DNA of 64,000 nt from DASWOJ01 sp964242415 (GTDB lineage: Bacteria; Pseudomonadota; Alphaproteobacteria; Acetobacterales; Acetobacteraceae): contig CAXTAT010000028.1 of assembly GCA_964242415.1 (NCBI GenBank), positions 1 through 64,000 of the forward strand, read 5' to 3'. Positions 30,467 through 37,589 of the stretch are shown one piece after another (position 1 is the stretch's first letter; each line of letters opens with the position of its first letter). Made by a program: the position numbers and the translations under genes. The notes below the pieces were generated by a model. It saw only the letters and a program-made list of their open reading frames with translations, was not told the origin of the DNA and searched no databases.

Positions 30467-31642
30467 ATGCGTGTTGCAGCAATCCTTGTCGCCGCCGGGT
30501 CAGGCTCTCGTTTCGGGGGCGGCGTGCCGAAGCAGTTCATCCCGATCGGCGGCAAGCCCGCACTGCGGTGGGCGGCCGAGGCGCTGGCCCCCCATGTTCA
30601 CCTGCTGCAGCCGGTTGGCGATGCCGGGCTGGTGGATGCTGCCCTGGCCGGGATGGACCACCTTCCGCCGGTGCCGGGGGGCGCCGAGCGGCAGGACAGC
30701 GTGCGGGCCGGGCTGGAGGCGTTGGCGCCGTATGCGCCCGACCTCGTGCTGGTGCATGACGGGGCGCGGCCCAACCTGGATGCGGCGACCATCCTGGCGT
30801 TGATCGGGGCGTTGGCGGAGCATGACGGGGCGATCCCCGCCGTGCCGGTGGCCGATACGCTCAAGCTGGTGCGGGACGGCCTGGTTGGGGCGACGGTGCC
30901 GCGGGACGGGCTGCACCGGGCGCAAACGCCGCAGGCGTTCCGGTTCGCGACGCTGCTGGGCTTGCATCGTGCGGCGGGGGATCGGGCGGCCGGGGATCGT
31001 GCAGCTGGGGGTCGTGTGGCGAGGGCGGGCGCCACGGATGACGCCGCGTTGCTGGAGCAGGCGGGCCTGCGGGTCCGGCTGGTGCTGGGGCATGAGGACA
31101 ATATCAAGCTGACCTATCCGGAGGACCTGGTGCGCCTGGAACGCCTGCTGCTGCCGCCCCTGTTGCCGCGTGTCGGCACCGGGTTCGACGTGCATGTGCT
31201 GGAGGCCGGGCGCGCCCTGGTGCTGTGCGGCGTGACGGTGCCGCATGAGCGGGGGCTGGCCGGGCACTCCGACGCCGATGTGGGGCTGCATGCGCTGTGC
31301 GACGCGATCTATGGCGCGCTGGCGGAGGGCGACATTGGCCGTCATTTCCCGCCGAGCGAGGCCGAGTGGAAGGATGCCGATAGTGCGCGCTTTCTGGTGC
31401 ACGCCGCGGGGCGGATTGCGGCGCGCGGGGGGCGGCTGGCCAACGCGGACGTGACGCTGATCTGCGAGCGGCCGAAGATCGCGCCGTATGCGGCGGCGAT
31501 GGAGGCGCGGATCGCGGGGTTGATGGGGATCGGGGCCGGGCTGGTGTCGGTGAAGGCCACGACGACGGAGCGGCTGGGCTTCGCGGGCCGCGGCGAGGGG
31601 ATTGCGGCGCAGGCGGTGGCGACGGTGCTGCTGCCGGGTTAG
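30467..31642 (+). CDS. ispDF: Bifunctional IspD/IspF (MEP isoprenoid pathway)
   Basis: Fusion of 2-C-methyl-D-erythritol 4-phosphate cytidylyltransferase and 2-C-methyl-D-erythritol 2,4-cyclodiphosphate synthase. From ATG 30467 it has 391 residues. The IspD half (1 to about 225) has AAILVAAGSGSRFGGGVPKQ and VLVHDGARP; the IspF half (about 229 on) has GTGFDVHVLEAG, GHSDADVGLHALCDA and VSVKATTTERLGF. TTG 30431 is an upstream alternative start. The fused form is typical of alphaproteobacteria. Within the IspD half, four 15-bp tandem units add a low-complexity RAAGD-type insert. Confidence 0.96.
   Translation: MRVAAILVAAGSGSRFGGGVPKQFIPIGGKPALRWAAEALAPHVHLLQPVGDAGLVDAALAGMDHLPPVPGGAERQDSVRAGLEALAPYAPDLVLVHDGARPNLDAATILALIGALAEHDGAIPAVPVADTLKLVRDGLVGATVPRDGLHRAQTPQAFRFATLLGLHRAAGDRAAGDRAAGGRVARAGATDDAALLEQAGLRVRLVLGHEDNIKLTYPEDLVRLERLLLPPLLPRVGTGFDVHVLEAGRALVLCGVTVPHERGLAGHSDADVGLHALCDAIYGALAEGDIGRHFPPSEAEWKDADSARFLVHAAGRIAARGGRLANADVTLICERPKIAPYAAAMEARIAGLMGIGAGLVSVKATTTERLGFAGRGEGIAAQAVATVLLPG
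30968..31027 (+). repeat. In-frame 15-bp tandem repeat inside ispDF
   Basis: Four consecutive 15-bp units (30968, 30983, 30998, 31013) encode RAAGD, RAAGD, RAAGG and RVARA. The units are similar but diverged, and the frame is kept. They fall in a surface-loop position of IspD just before the conserved TDDAALLEQAG segment. Confidence 0.8.
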
Positions 31643-31643
31643 G

Positions 31644-31720
31644 TGGTCGGAGCGGCGGGATTCGAACCCACGACCCCTTGTCCCCCAGACAAGTGCGCTA
31701 CCAGGCTGCGCCACGCTCCG
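31644..31720 (-). tRNA. tRNA-Pro (anticodon GGG)
   Basis: Read on the minus strand, the acceptor CGGAGCG pairs with CGCTCCG, followed by discriminator A and an encoded CCA. The D arm is TGGCGCAGCCTGGTAGCGCA. The anticodon stem is CTTGT/ACAAG with loop CTGGGGG, placing GGG (complement of 31684-31686) at positions 34-36. The T loop is TTCGAAT. It is 77 nt including CCA and lies two bases beyond the convergent ispDF stop and downstream of merR, a recurrent alphaproteobacterial position. Confidence 0.95.
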
Positions 31721-31823
31721 ACTGCCAGGGCGATGTAGCAGGATGCGGCGGCGGCTGCAACGCAGTGTGCCGGTGTTGGTGGCGTGGTGAGGGTGTAGGC
31801 TGGGAGGGCGTTGCTTGCTCCGC

Positions 31824-32099
31824 TTCCCGGTTCGGGAGAAGGCCGGGGGGAGGGTCCTGTTTTTCTCATGCCGCGGGAGCCGGGTTGCCCGGGCCAAGCG
31901 GTCTGCGCCGCAAGACCCCCTCACCCCGGCCCTCTCCCGGGGGGAGAGGGAGAAGGTGTCAGGGAAGCAGGGCGCGTGATGCCAGTGGTTCGGCTAGGGT
32001 CGGCTGCATTATGGCCCGCGTCTGCGCCGCAAGACACCCTCACCCCGGCCTTGGTCCGCGCTGCGGCCCAAGCCCGGAGGGAGAGGGAGAAGGGGTCAG
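31824..32099. repeat. Cluster of family A palindromic repeats (second locus)
   Basis: The 375-bp gap between tRNA-Pro and merR holds at least three copies: 31824-31855 (reverse orientation), 31912-31955 (forward) and 32033-32099. The last copy has one hairpin arm replaced by TTGGTCCGCGCTGCGGCCCA. The core between the first two (GAGCCGGGTTGCCCGGGCCA onward) closely matches the core at 8170-8210. The segment TCTGCGCCGCAAGACNCCCT occurs twice within the cluster (N = C or A). No gene is seen here. Confidence 0.8.
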
Positions 32100-32623
32100 G
32101 GGAGCATGGCGCGCAGTGCCAGCAGTTCGGCTAGGGTCTGCTGCATCACGGCGCGCAGGCGTTGCACCTCGGCGACGGCCGGGTCGGCCTGGAGCGGCTC
32201 GGCGGGTTCGGGAAGCTCGGCCTCGGCCGCGGCGCGTTCGGCTGCCGGGGCGGGGGGGATGTCGTCAGCCAATTGCCCGCCGCCCTCGCGCAGCAGGCGC
32301 TGCACGCCCTTGATGGTGTAGCCCTGGATATACAGCAGGTCCGAGATGCGGCGCAGCAGCAGGATGTCGTCGGGCCGGTAGTAACGCCGGCCACCACCGC
32401 GCTTCAGCGGCTTGATCTGCGGGAACTTGGTCTCCCAGAACCGGAGCACGTGCTGCGGGATGTGCAGCTCGTCCGCGACCTCGCTGATGGTGCGGAAGGC
32501 ATTGGGCGCCTTCTTTGCCCTGGGACGGCTGCCGTCCGCGGCCGTCCCATCGCCCGCCAACCCATCGCCTGGCGGCAGGTCGTCGTCCGGATCGTCCGGG
32601 ATCAGCTCGATGCCGTCGCTCAT
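32096..32623 (-). CDS. MerR family transcriptional regulator
   Basis: DNA-binding regulator of 175 residues. An acidic/Pro-rich N-terminal extension (residues 1-43) precedes the MerR winged HTH: TISEVADELHIPQHVLRFWE and the wing RRYYRPDDILLLRRISDLLY. The C-terminal part is Ala/Glu-rich and helical, with no ligand-binding cysteines, so a metal or redox role is unsupported. It follows ihfA by ten bases; the ihfA-merR pair is conserved in alphaproteobacteria, but the target is unknown. The 3' end touches the repeat cluster. Confidence 0.88.
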   Translation of the reverse strand: MSDGIELIPDDPDDDLPPGDGLAGDGTAADGSRPRAKKAPNAFRTISEVADELHIPQHVLRFWETKFPQIKPLKRGGGRRYYRPDDILLLRRISDLLYIQGYTIKGVQRLLREGGGQLADDIPPAPAAERAAAEAELPEPAEPLQADPAVAEVQRLRAVMQQTLAELLALRAMLP

Positions 32624-32633
32624 TGGCGACTAC

Positions 32634-32957
32634 TCACTCGTCGTCCCCGGCGTCGTCGCCTGCGGGGATCGCCGTGCCGTTGACGTGCGCCTTCAGCACC
32701 TGGCTGGGCCGGAAGGTCAGCACGCGGCGCGGCAGGATCGGCACCTCCACCCCGGTCTTCGGGTTGCGGCCGATCCGCCGCCCCTTCTGCCGGACGGAGA
32801 AGGTGCCGAACCCGCTGATCTTCACGGAGTCGCCGGACTCCAGGGCCGCCGACATCCGCTCCAGGACGGTTTCCAGCAGGTCGGCGGAGTCGTTCCGGGA
32901 CAGACCGACCTGCGAATAGATCGTTTCAGCCAGTTGCGCGCGCGTGACGGTATTCAT
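32634..32957 (-). CDS. ihfA: Integration host factor subunit alpha
   Basis: DNA-bending HU/IHF-family protein that works as a heterodimer with IhfB. It has 107 residues from ATG 32957 (MNTVTRAQLAETIYSQVGLS). Conserved parts are DSADLLETVLERMSAAL, GFGTFSVRQKGRRIGRNPKT and the beta-arm region VPILPRRVLTFRPSQVLK. The C-terminal tail DDAGDDE is acidic. A longer frame to 32981 exists but adds only MPGPYRAA. No ribosome-binding site is evident; a promoter-like pair ends six bases upstream. Confidence 0.95.
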   Translation of the reverse strand: MNTVTRAQLAETIYSQVGLSRNDSADLLETVLERMSAALESGDSVKISGFGTFSVRQKGRRIGRNPKTGVEVPILPRRVLTFRPSQVLKAHVNGTAIPAGDDAGDDE

Positions 32958-32963
32958 GGCGGC

Positions 32964-32992
32964 ACGGTACGGTCCCGGCAAACGGGCGTCAA
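32964..32992 (-). promoter_or_regulatory. Possible sigma-70-type promoter of ihfA
   Basis: On the minus strand TTGACG (complement of 32987-32992), a 17-base spacer and TACCGT (complement of 32964-32969) lie in the fabH-ihfA gap. The predicted start point falls at or within a base or two of the ihfA ATG, implying a leaderless or near-leaderless message. The -10 match is weak. Confidence 0.35.
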
Positions 32993-33050
32993 GCGAAGCT
33001 GCTGACGTTAAACAGTAATTGCCAAAAAGCGCAGAACAAAACGGGATGCC

Positions 33051-34019
33051 CTACAGCCGGAGCAGCGCCGCGCCCCAGGTCATGCCGCCGCCCAGGGCCT
33101 CCATCAGCACCAGGTCGCCGCGCTTGATGCGGCCGTCGCCGTACGCCTCGGCCATCGCCAGCGGGATCGACGCCGCGGAAGTGTTGGCATGGCGGTCCAC
33201 GGTCACCACGACGCGCTCCGCAGGCAGCCCCAGCTTGCGGCCCATCGCGTCGATGATGCGGCGGTTGGCCTGGTGCGGCACCAGCCAGTCCACGTCGCCA
33301 TGCACCAGCCCGTTGGCGGTCAGCGCCTCATCGACGACCGCGGCCAGCTTGGTGACGGCGTGGCGGAACACCTCCCGCCCGTTCATCACCAGGTGGCCCG
33401 GGTGGTCGGCGCGGCCGACGGAGCCATCGACATACAGCAGGTCGCCCAGGGCGCCGTCGGCGTGCAGGTGGGTAGACAGGATGCCGCGGTTGGCCTCATT
33501 GGCCGCGGCCGGGCGGAGGAACGCGGCGCCGGCGCCGTCGCCGAACAGCACGCAGGTGCCGCGGTCCCCCCAGTTCATGATGCGCGAATAGACCTCGCTG
33601 CCGATCACCAGCACGCCGCCCGCCTGTCCCGTGCGGATCATGGCGTCGGCCACGGAGAGCGCATACACGAAGCCGCTGCACGCGGCCGAGATGTCGAAGC
33701 CGAAGCCTCGCTTGATGCCCAGCTCCGCCTGCACCCGCAGCGCCGAGGCCGGGAACGCCTGGTCGGGCGTGCTGGTCGCCAGGATCACCGCATCCACGTC
33801 CGCCGCCGTGCATCCGGCGTCGGCCAGCGCCGCCTCCGCCGCGCGGGCGCCCATGTAGGCGCAGGTCTCGGTGGGGGAGGCCAAGTGGCGCTGTCGGATG
33901 CCGGTCCGGTCGTAAATCCACTCGTCCGAGGTATCGACCCGGCGGGACAGCTCCTCGTTCGACACCACCCGTTCGGGCAGGTAGCCGCCGAGGCCCGCCA
34001 CAACGCACCGCGCCGTCAT
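33051..34019 (-). CDS. fabH: 3-oxoacyl-[ACP] synthase III
   Basis: Initiates fatty-acid synthesis by condensing acetyl-CoA with malonyl-ACP. It has 322 residues with a thiolase fold. The triad is visible: Cys114 in DISAACSGFVYAL, His in WLVPHQANRRIIDA and Asn in RHANTSAASIP. The motif GGGMTWGAALLRL closes the protein, as in canonical FabH. It starts four bases after plsX, in the DUF177-rpmF-plsX-fabH-ihfA-merR cluster. Confidence 0.97.
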   Translation of the reverse strand: MTARCVVAGLGGYLPERVVSNEELSRRVDTSDEWIYDRTGIRQRHLASPTETCAYMGARAAEAALADAGCTAADVDAVILATSTPDQAFPASALRVQAELGIKRGFGFDISAACSGFVYALSVADAMIRTGQAGGVLVIGSEVYSRIMNWGDRGTCVLFGDGAGAAFLRPAAANEANRGILSTHLHADGALGDLLYVDGSVGRADHPGHLVMNGREVFRHAVTKLAAVVDEALTANGLVHGDVDWLVPHQANRRIIDAMGRKLGLPAERVVVTVDRHANTSAASIPLAMAEAYGDGRIKRGDLVLMEALGGGMTWGAALLRL

Positions 34020-34023
34020 GGCG

Positions 34024-35079
34024 CTATCCCGCTGCCAGGAGCTGCGGGTCGCGGCCGACCGGGCGCAGCGCCTCGATGCGGGCCAGGCCGTCGCGGATCT
34101 TCTCGTTGAAGCCGTGCACGACCATGTCCATCGCCACGTCCATCGCGTGGGCGAACCCCTCGGCGTCGGTGCCGCCGTGCGACTTCACCACGACGCCGTT
34201 CAGTCCCAGCATGACCGCGCCGTTGTAGCGCCGGGGGTCGAGCCAGGTCCGCATGCGGTCCAGCCCCGGCCGGGCCAGCAGGTAGGCCAGCCGGGCGGCC
34301 AGGCTGCTGCGGAATATCTGCTTCAGCAAGTCGCCGACCAGGCGCAGGGCGCCCTCCCCGGTCTTCAGCGCGACGTTGCCGGTGAACCCGTCGGTGACGA
34401 TGACGTCGGTGGTGCCCTTGGCGATGTCGTCGCCCTCGACGAAGCCGTGGAACTGCGGGGCGATGTGGCTGCTGCGCAGGATTTCGGCGGCCTGGCGGAC
34501 CCGCTCGTCACCCTTCAACTGCTCGGACCCGACGTTCAGCAGGCCGATGGTCGGCGCGGGCAGGCCCAATACGGTGCGGGCGAACACGTCGCCCATGATG
34601 GCGAACTCGACCAGGTTGCGGGCGTCGCATTGCACGTTGGCGCCGAGGTCGAGCATCACCACGTCGCCGCGCGCCGAGGGGCCGATGGCGGCCATGGCGG
34701 GGCGGTCGATGCCGGGCAGGGTCTTGATGACGATCTTGGCCAGCGCGAGCAAGGCGCCGGTGTTGCCGGCGGACACCACGCCCGAGGCTTGGCCCGCCGC
34801 GACGGCGTCGATGGCGACCCGCATCGAGGAGTCGCGCACACGCAATGCCGCCGTCGGCTTCATCTCGCTGTCGATCGAGGCCGGGGCGTGGCGGATGGTG
34901 CAGGACGCCTGGACGCGCTTGCGGCGGGCGACCAGGGGGGCGAGCCGCGCCTCGTCGCCGACCAGCAGGAAGCGTGCGCCGGGGTGCCGCTCGGCCGCGA
35001 TGGCGATGCCGTCCAGCACGACCTCCGGGGCATTGTCGCCCCCCATCGCGTCCACGGCCAGGGTGAACGGCTGGTTCAC
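34024..35079 (-). CDS. plsX: Phosphate acyltransferase PlsX
   Basis: Peripheral membrane enzyme that makes acyl-phosphate from acyl-ACP for PlsY-dependent phospholipid synthesis. It has 351 residues. It begins with TLAVDAMGGDNAPEVVLDGI, the family N-terminus, and contains ASGVVSAGNTGALLALA, DLGANVQCDARNLVEFA and TDGFTGNVALKTGEG. The rpmF-plsX-fabH arrangement is one of the best conserved in bacteria and couples lipid synthesis to ribosome production. Confidence 0.97.
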   Translation of the reverse strand: MNQPFTLAVDAMGGDNAPEVVLDGIAIAAERHPGARFLLVGDEARLAPLVARRKRVQASCTIRHAPASIDSEMKPTAALRVRDSSMRVAIDAVAAGQASGVVSAGNTGALLALAKIVIKTLPGIDRPAMAAIGPSARGDVVMLDLGANVQCDARNLVEFAIMGDVFARTVLGLPAPTIGLLNVGSEQLKGDERVRQAAEILRSSHIAPQFHGFVEGDDIAKGTTDVIVTDGFTGNVALKTGEGALRLVGDLLKQIFRSSLAARLAYLLARPGLDRMRTWLDPRRYNGAVMLGLNGVVVKSHGGTDAEGFAHAMDVAMDMVVHGFNEKIRDGLARIEALRPVGRDPQLLAAG

Positions 35080-35151
35080 CGGGCTGCCCTGCGCTGATTC
35101 ACGGCCCGGCGCTGACTCACAGGTGTGATCGGAAGGATGCGCCAGCCGCGG

Positions 35152-35355
35152 TCAGACGCGGACAGCACCTTTCAATGCCTTTCCAGCCGCGATCACCTCG
35201 CGGCCGTCATAATGCCCGCAGTGGCTGCACAGGTGATGCGGGCGCTTCAGCTCGCCGCAGTTGGAGCATTCGTTGTGCGCCTCGGTCCGCAGCGCGTCAT
35301 GGCTGCGTCGCATCCCGCGGCGGGATGGGGAGGTCTTCTTCTTGGGAACAGCCAT
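35152..35355 (-). CDS. rpmF: 50S ribosomal protein L32
   Basis: Small ribosomal protein of 67 residues. The canonical start MAVPKKKTSPSRRGMRRSHD and the four-cysteine zinc ribbon (CSNCGELKRPHHLCSHCG) are intact, so this is the zinc-binding form. A GGAGGGG sequence lies about ten bases before the ATG. It is separated from DUF177 by a 229-bp gap containing a large stem-loop, unusual for a pair that is normally closely spaced. Confidence 0.97.
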   Translation of the reverse strand: MAVPKKKTSPSRRGMRRSHDALRTEAHNECSNCGELKRPHHLCSHCGHYDGREVIAAGKALKGAVRV

Positions 35356-35544
35356 GGGAACGCGCCCCTCCGGGCTTAGGTGGCGCGCAGGCCGTCACGG
35401 GACGGCGGCGGCACTGGATCAGCGACAAGGCGCGCGGTCTAGCAGACACGCCAGGTGCCTGCAAGCACGGGGCCGAAATCGGCTAGGGCATGTTCGGATC
35501 AAGCGGCTTCGCTTGAGCCAAACCGATGCTCGCAAAAACAAAGC

Positions 35545-35588
35545 CTAGAGCATGGTTGGTGCCTGTACTTGCACCAAACATGCTCTAG
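35545..35588. terminator. Long stem-loop overlapping the DUF177 stop codon
   Basis: Arms 35545-35562 and 35571-35588 form an 18-bp inverted repeat with a single mismatch (a wobble on one strand) and an 8-base loop (CTGTACTT). The DUF177 TAG stop lies inside the right arm. There is no clear U-tract, so intrinsic termination is uncertain; mRNA stability control or a dispersed repeat are alternatives. A second, weaker inverted repeat with similar arms (CTAGGGCATGTTCGG) lies at 35482-35530. Confidence 0.55.
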
Positions 35589-36109
35589 TGCTTGCCCTTC
35601 AGGGCGGCCAGCGACGCGAAGGCGCCGAGGCCGGGTTCACCGGCGCCGTCCGGCAACGCGGCGCCGGGCTTGCGCGGGTAGGGGTCGAGCGCCAGCGCGA
35701 GCTGCTCGACGGCAGCCTCGCCGAGGTCGATGGCGCTGCCCAGGAAGGGCACCTGGTCGATGGCGTCCGGCTCGGGGTCGTCGTCCTCGGTCCCCTCGGG
35801 GACGAAGTGGACGGTGAACGCCTCCTTGACCGTGCTGTCGAACTCGTCGAGCGAGACCACGCATAGCTGAGTTACCCCGGCCACCAGCTCGCCCTGCGCC
35901 TCGATGACGCTGCCGCCGATGCGGCGCAGCTTGAAGGCGCAGCGCAGGGCGTGGACGGCGGGGATGCCGAGCCGTGCGGCGATGGCCGGCAGTTCCTCCG
36001 GGCTTGCCTCGACCAGGATTGGCGTGCCGTGCGGCCCGATGCGGTCCAGCGCCGCCGGCCGGTGCAGCTCGGAGCGGGGCGGCTCGCCGTGATGCAGGCC
36101 GGGCGTCAT
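35585..36109 (-). CDS. DUF177 / YceD family protein
   Basis: Member of the YceD/DUF177 family, linked in bacteria and plastids to 23S rRNA accumulation. It has 174 residues. The C-terminal family signature is clear: VPFLGSAIDLGEAAVEQLAL followed by DPYPRKPGAALP, with an acidic PEGTEDDDPEPDA segment before it. The start overlaps the upstream chaperone gene's stop (ATGA). Position before rpmF is the family's hallmark. The stop codon sits within a stem-loop. Confidence 0.88.
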   Translation of the reverse strand: MTPGLHHGEPPRSELHRPAALDRIGPHGTPILVEASPEELPAIAARLGIPAVHALRCAFKLRRIGGSVIEAQGELVAGVTQLCVVSLDEFDSTVKEAFTVHFVPEGTEDDDPEPDAIDQVPFLGSAIDLGEAAVEQLALALDPYPRKPGAALPDGAGEPGLGAFASLAALKGKH

Positions 36110-36651
36110 GCCGCGGCTTGGACGGTCGGCAGGAAGGCGGCCTGGCCCTTGAACAGCGCCTCGGCGGGCTGGGCCTGCAACTGGCGGTCTTGACGCATGA
36201 CCGCGTGCGCCAGGGCGCGGGCGTCGTCGTCCGGCTCGCGGCCGCGCCAGACGTTGCGGGCGATGGCGGTGGCGAGGGCCTCCGGGTCATCCGCGTCGAT
36301 GGCGGCGGCGTAGGCGGCCGAGCGGCCGTTGAAGGCTTCCCACATCTCCTTCATCTTCTTGCCGACGCGCATGTCGCTGATGCCGATCTCCCGCAGGTTG
36401 ATGTCCATGTCGGAGAACATCGCGTCGAACACTGCCTGGGCGAGCTGCTTGCCCTGCTCGGACGCGCCGTGCAGCCGGTGGACCAGCAGGAAGACATGCA
36501 GGCCCACCATGTCGAACCGGCCGTCCATGGTGTCGGGGACGCCGAGCGTCTGGTAGAAGTAGGGTGCGCGGGCGGCCGCGACCGCGGCGTTGTAAAGCTC
36601 GAATCCCGCACGCTCGTACGGCTTGCTGCGGAACATCCCAAACAACGCCAT
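36106..36651 (-). CDS. Ubiquinol-cytochrome c chaperone family protein
   Basis: Bacterial relative of Cbp3/UQCC1, which assists assembly of the cytochrome bc1 complex. From ATG 36651 it has 181 residues (GGAG eight bases upstream supports this start over the longer frame to 36753). The family core is visible: LYNAAVAAARAPYFYQTLGV, DTMDGRFDMVGLHVFLLVHR, and DMDINLREIGISDMRVGKKM. It precedes DUF177 with an ATGA overlap, an arrangement specific to alphaproteobacteria. It is divergent from bamE. Confidence 0.88.
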   Translation of the reverse strand: MALFGMFRSKPYERAGFELYNAAVAAARAPYFYQTLGVPDTMDGRFDMVGLHVFLLVHRLHGASEQGKQLAQAVFDAMFSDMDINLREIGISDMRVGKKMKEMWEAFNGRSAAYAAAIDADDPEALATAIARNVWRGREPDDDARALAHAVMRQDRQLQAQPAEALFKGQAAFLPTVQAAA

Positions 36652-36725
36652 GCCTCGATCTCCAATTGCGACGCCGCGGAGCCAATCCGATTGACAAGGC
36701 ATCCGGGCCGTGACACCCGACCCCT

Positions 36726-36753
36726 TAAATAAGCGTCGCGCCGGGCGGATCAA
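36726..36753 (-). promoter_or_regulatory. Possible promoter of the chaperone-DUF177-rpmF-plsX run
   Basis: TTGATC (complement of 36748-36753), a 16-base spacer and TATTTA (complement of 36726-36731) form a plausible sigma-70-type promoter in the 233-bp divergent gap between the chaperone gene and bamE. The AT-rich CTTAAATAAG is conspicuous in an otherwise GC-rich region. Confidence 0.4.
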
Positions 36754-36884
36754 TGCGGGGCCGCCATCACCAACCGCGGGGCATCCGGTGCTGCGAGACC
36801 GCCGGCGCCTGCCGTTGCAGCGGTCACCAACGGCCCGGATCGGCTGTGCCGGGTGGGGACGGTGTTGAACCAGACGAGGTCGCC

Positions 36885-37397
36885 ATGCGCCAAGTGTTAT
36901 TGCCCGTGATGCTCGCAGCCCCGCTGATGCTGGGAGTCATGGTGTCGGGGTGCAGCGTGCTGGAGGCGCCGAGGCAACTGCGCGGCAACCGGGTCGATGC
37001 GGACCAGATCAAGGAGCTGGTCCCCGGCACCTCGACCCGGGCCGACGCGACCTCCCTGCTGGGCTCGCCGACGGCGAAGGCGACGTTCGACGACAACACC
37101 TGGATCTATATCGGCGAGGTCACGCGCACCCGCGTCGGCCGGGCGCCCGGCGTCTTGCAGCAGGATGTGGTGGTGCTGAACTTCGACCAGGGCGGGGTGC
37201 TGCGCGGGGTCAAGCGGCTGAACCAGGATGACTCGCGCAATGTGTCGGTGGTCAGCCGGTCCACGCCGTCGCCGGGCAGCGAGGCGTCGTTCATGCAGCA
37301 GTTGCTGGGCAACGTGGGCAAGTTCAACGCGGGCGGTGCGCTTGGCGCTGGCGGCTCGTCGCCTGGCAGCAGCGGGGCGACCAACGGCGGGCTGTAG
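36885..37397 (+). CDS. bamE: Outer membrane protein assembly factor BamE-like lipoprotein
   Basis: SmpA/OmlA-domain lipoprotein of the BAM outer-membrane assembly complex. ATG 36885 has GAGG about six bases upstream and gives 170 residues. The signal peptide ends with lipobox VSGC (Cys23). The BamE fold region spans about 35-125: RVDADQIKELVPGTSTRADA, LLGSPTAKATFDDNTWIYIG and VVVLNFDQGGVLRGVKRL. The Gly/Ser-rich C-terminal tail is longer than in E. coli. It is divergent from the DUF177 block, the usual alphaproteobacterial context. Confidence 0.92.
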   Translation: MRQVLLPVMLAAPLMLGVMVSGCSVLEAPRQLRGNRVDADQIKELVPGTSTRADATSLLGSPTAKATFDDNTWIYIGEVTRTRVGRAPGVLQQDVVVLNFDQGGVLRGVKRLNQDDSRNVSVVSRSTPSPGSEASFMQQLLGNVGKFNAGGALGAGGSSPGSSGATNGGL

Positions 37398-37490
37398 CAT
37401 CAGCCGCCCGTGGGCCTGGCCGGTGCGGGCGTGAGGCGGTTGCGGGGGCTTGGGGGGCGGCGATCCCGGCGGGCCAGGGCGGCGCTTTTC

Positions 37491-37530
37491 CCCCTGGATT
37501 GCTGCGCCGGAGCCGGCTCGCAATGACGGT
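37491..37530. repeat. Intergenic palindromic repeat, family B (copy 3)
   Basis: CCCCTGGATTGCTGCGCC to GGCTCGCAATGACGG, one or two changes from the copy at 22091. It lies in the bamE-thiL gap (37398-37589) between convergent genes, where a terminator-like role is possible. Confidence 0.75.
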
Positions 37531-37589
37531 GTGGCTTGGGACAGCGGCGGTCAGGGTCGAAGGCGGGCGGCAGAGGCGGGCGTATGGCG

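Noticed and set aside
35555..35580. NtrC-type binding site in TTGGTGC...GCACCAA
   Set aside because: The half-sites are in the opposite order (GGTGC then GCACC) to the NtrC consensus GCACC-N-GGTGC, and they are simply the stem of the hairpin.
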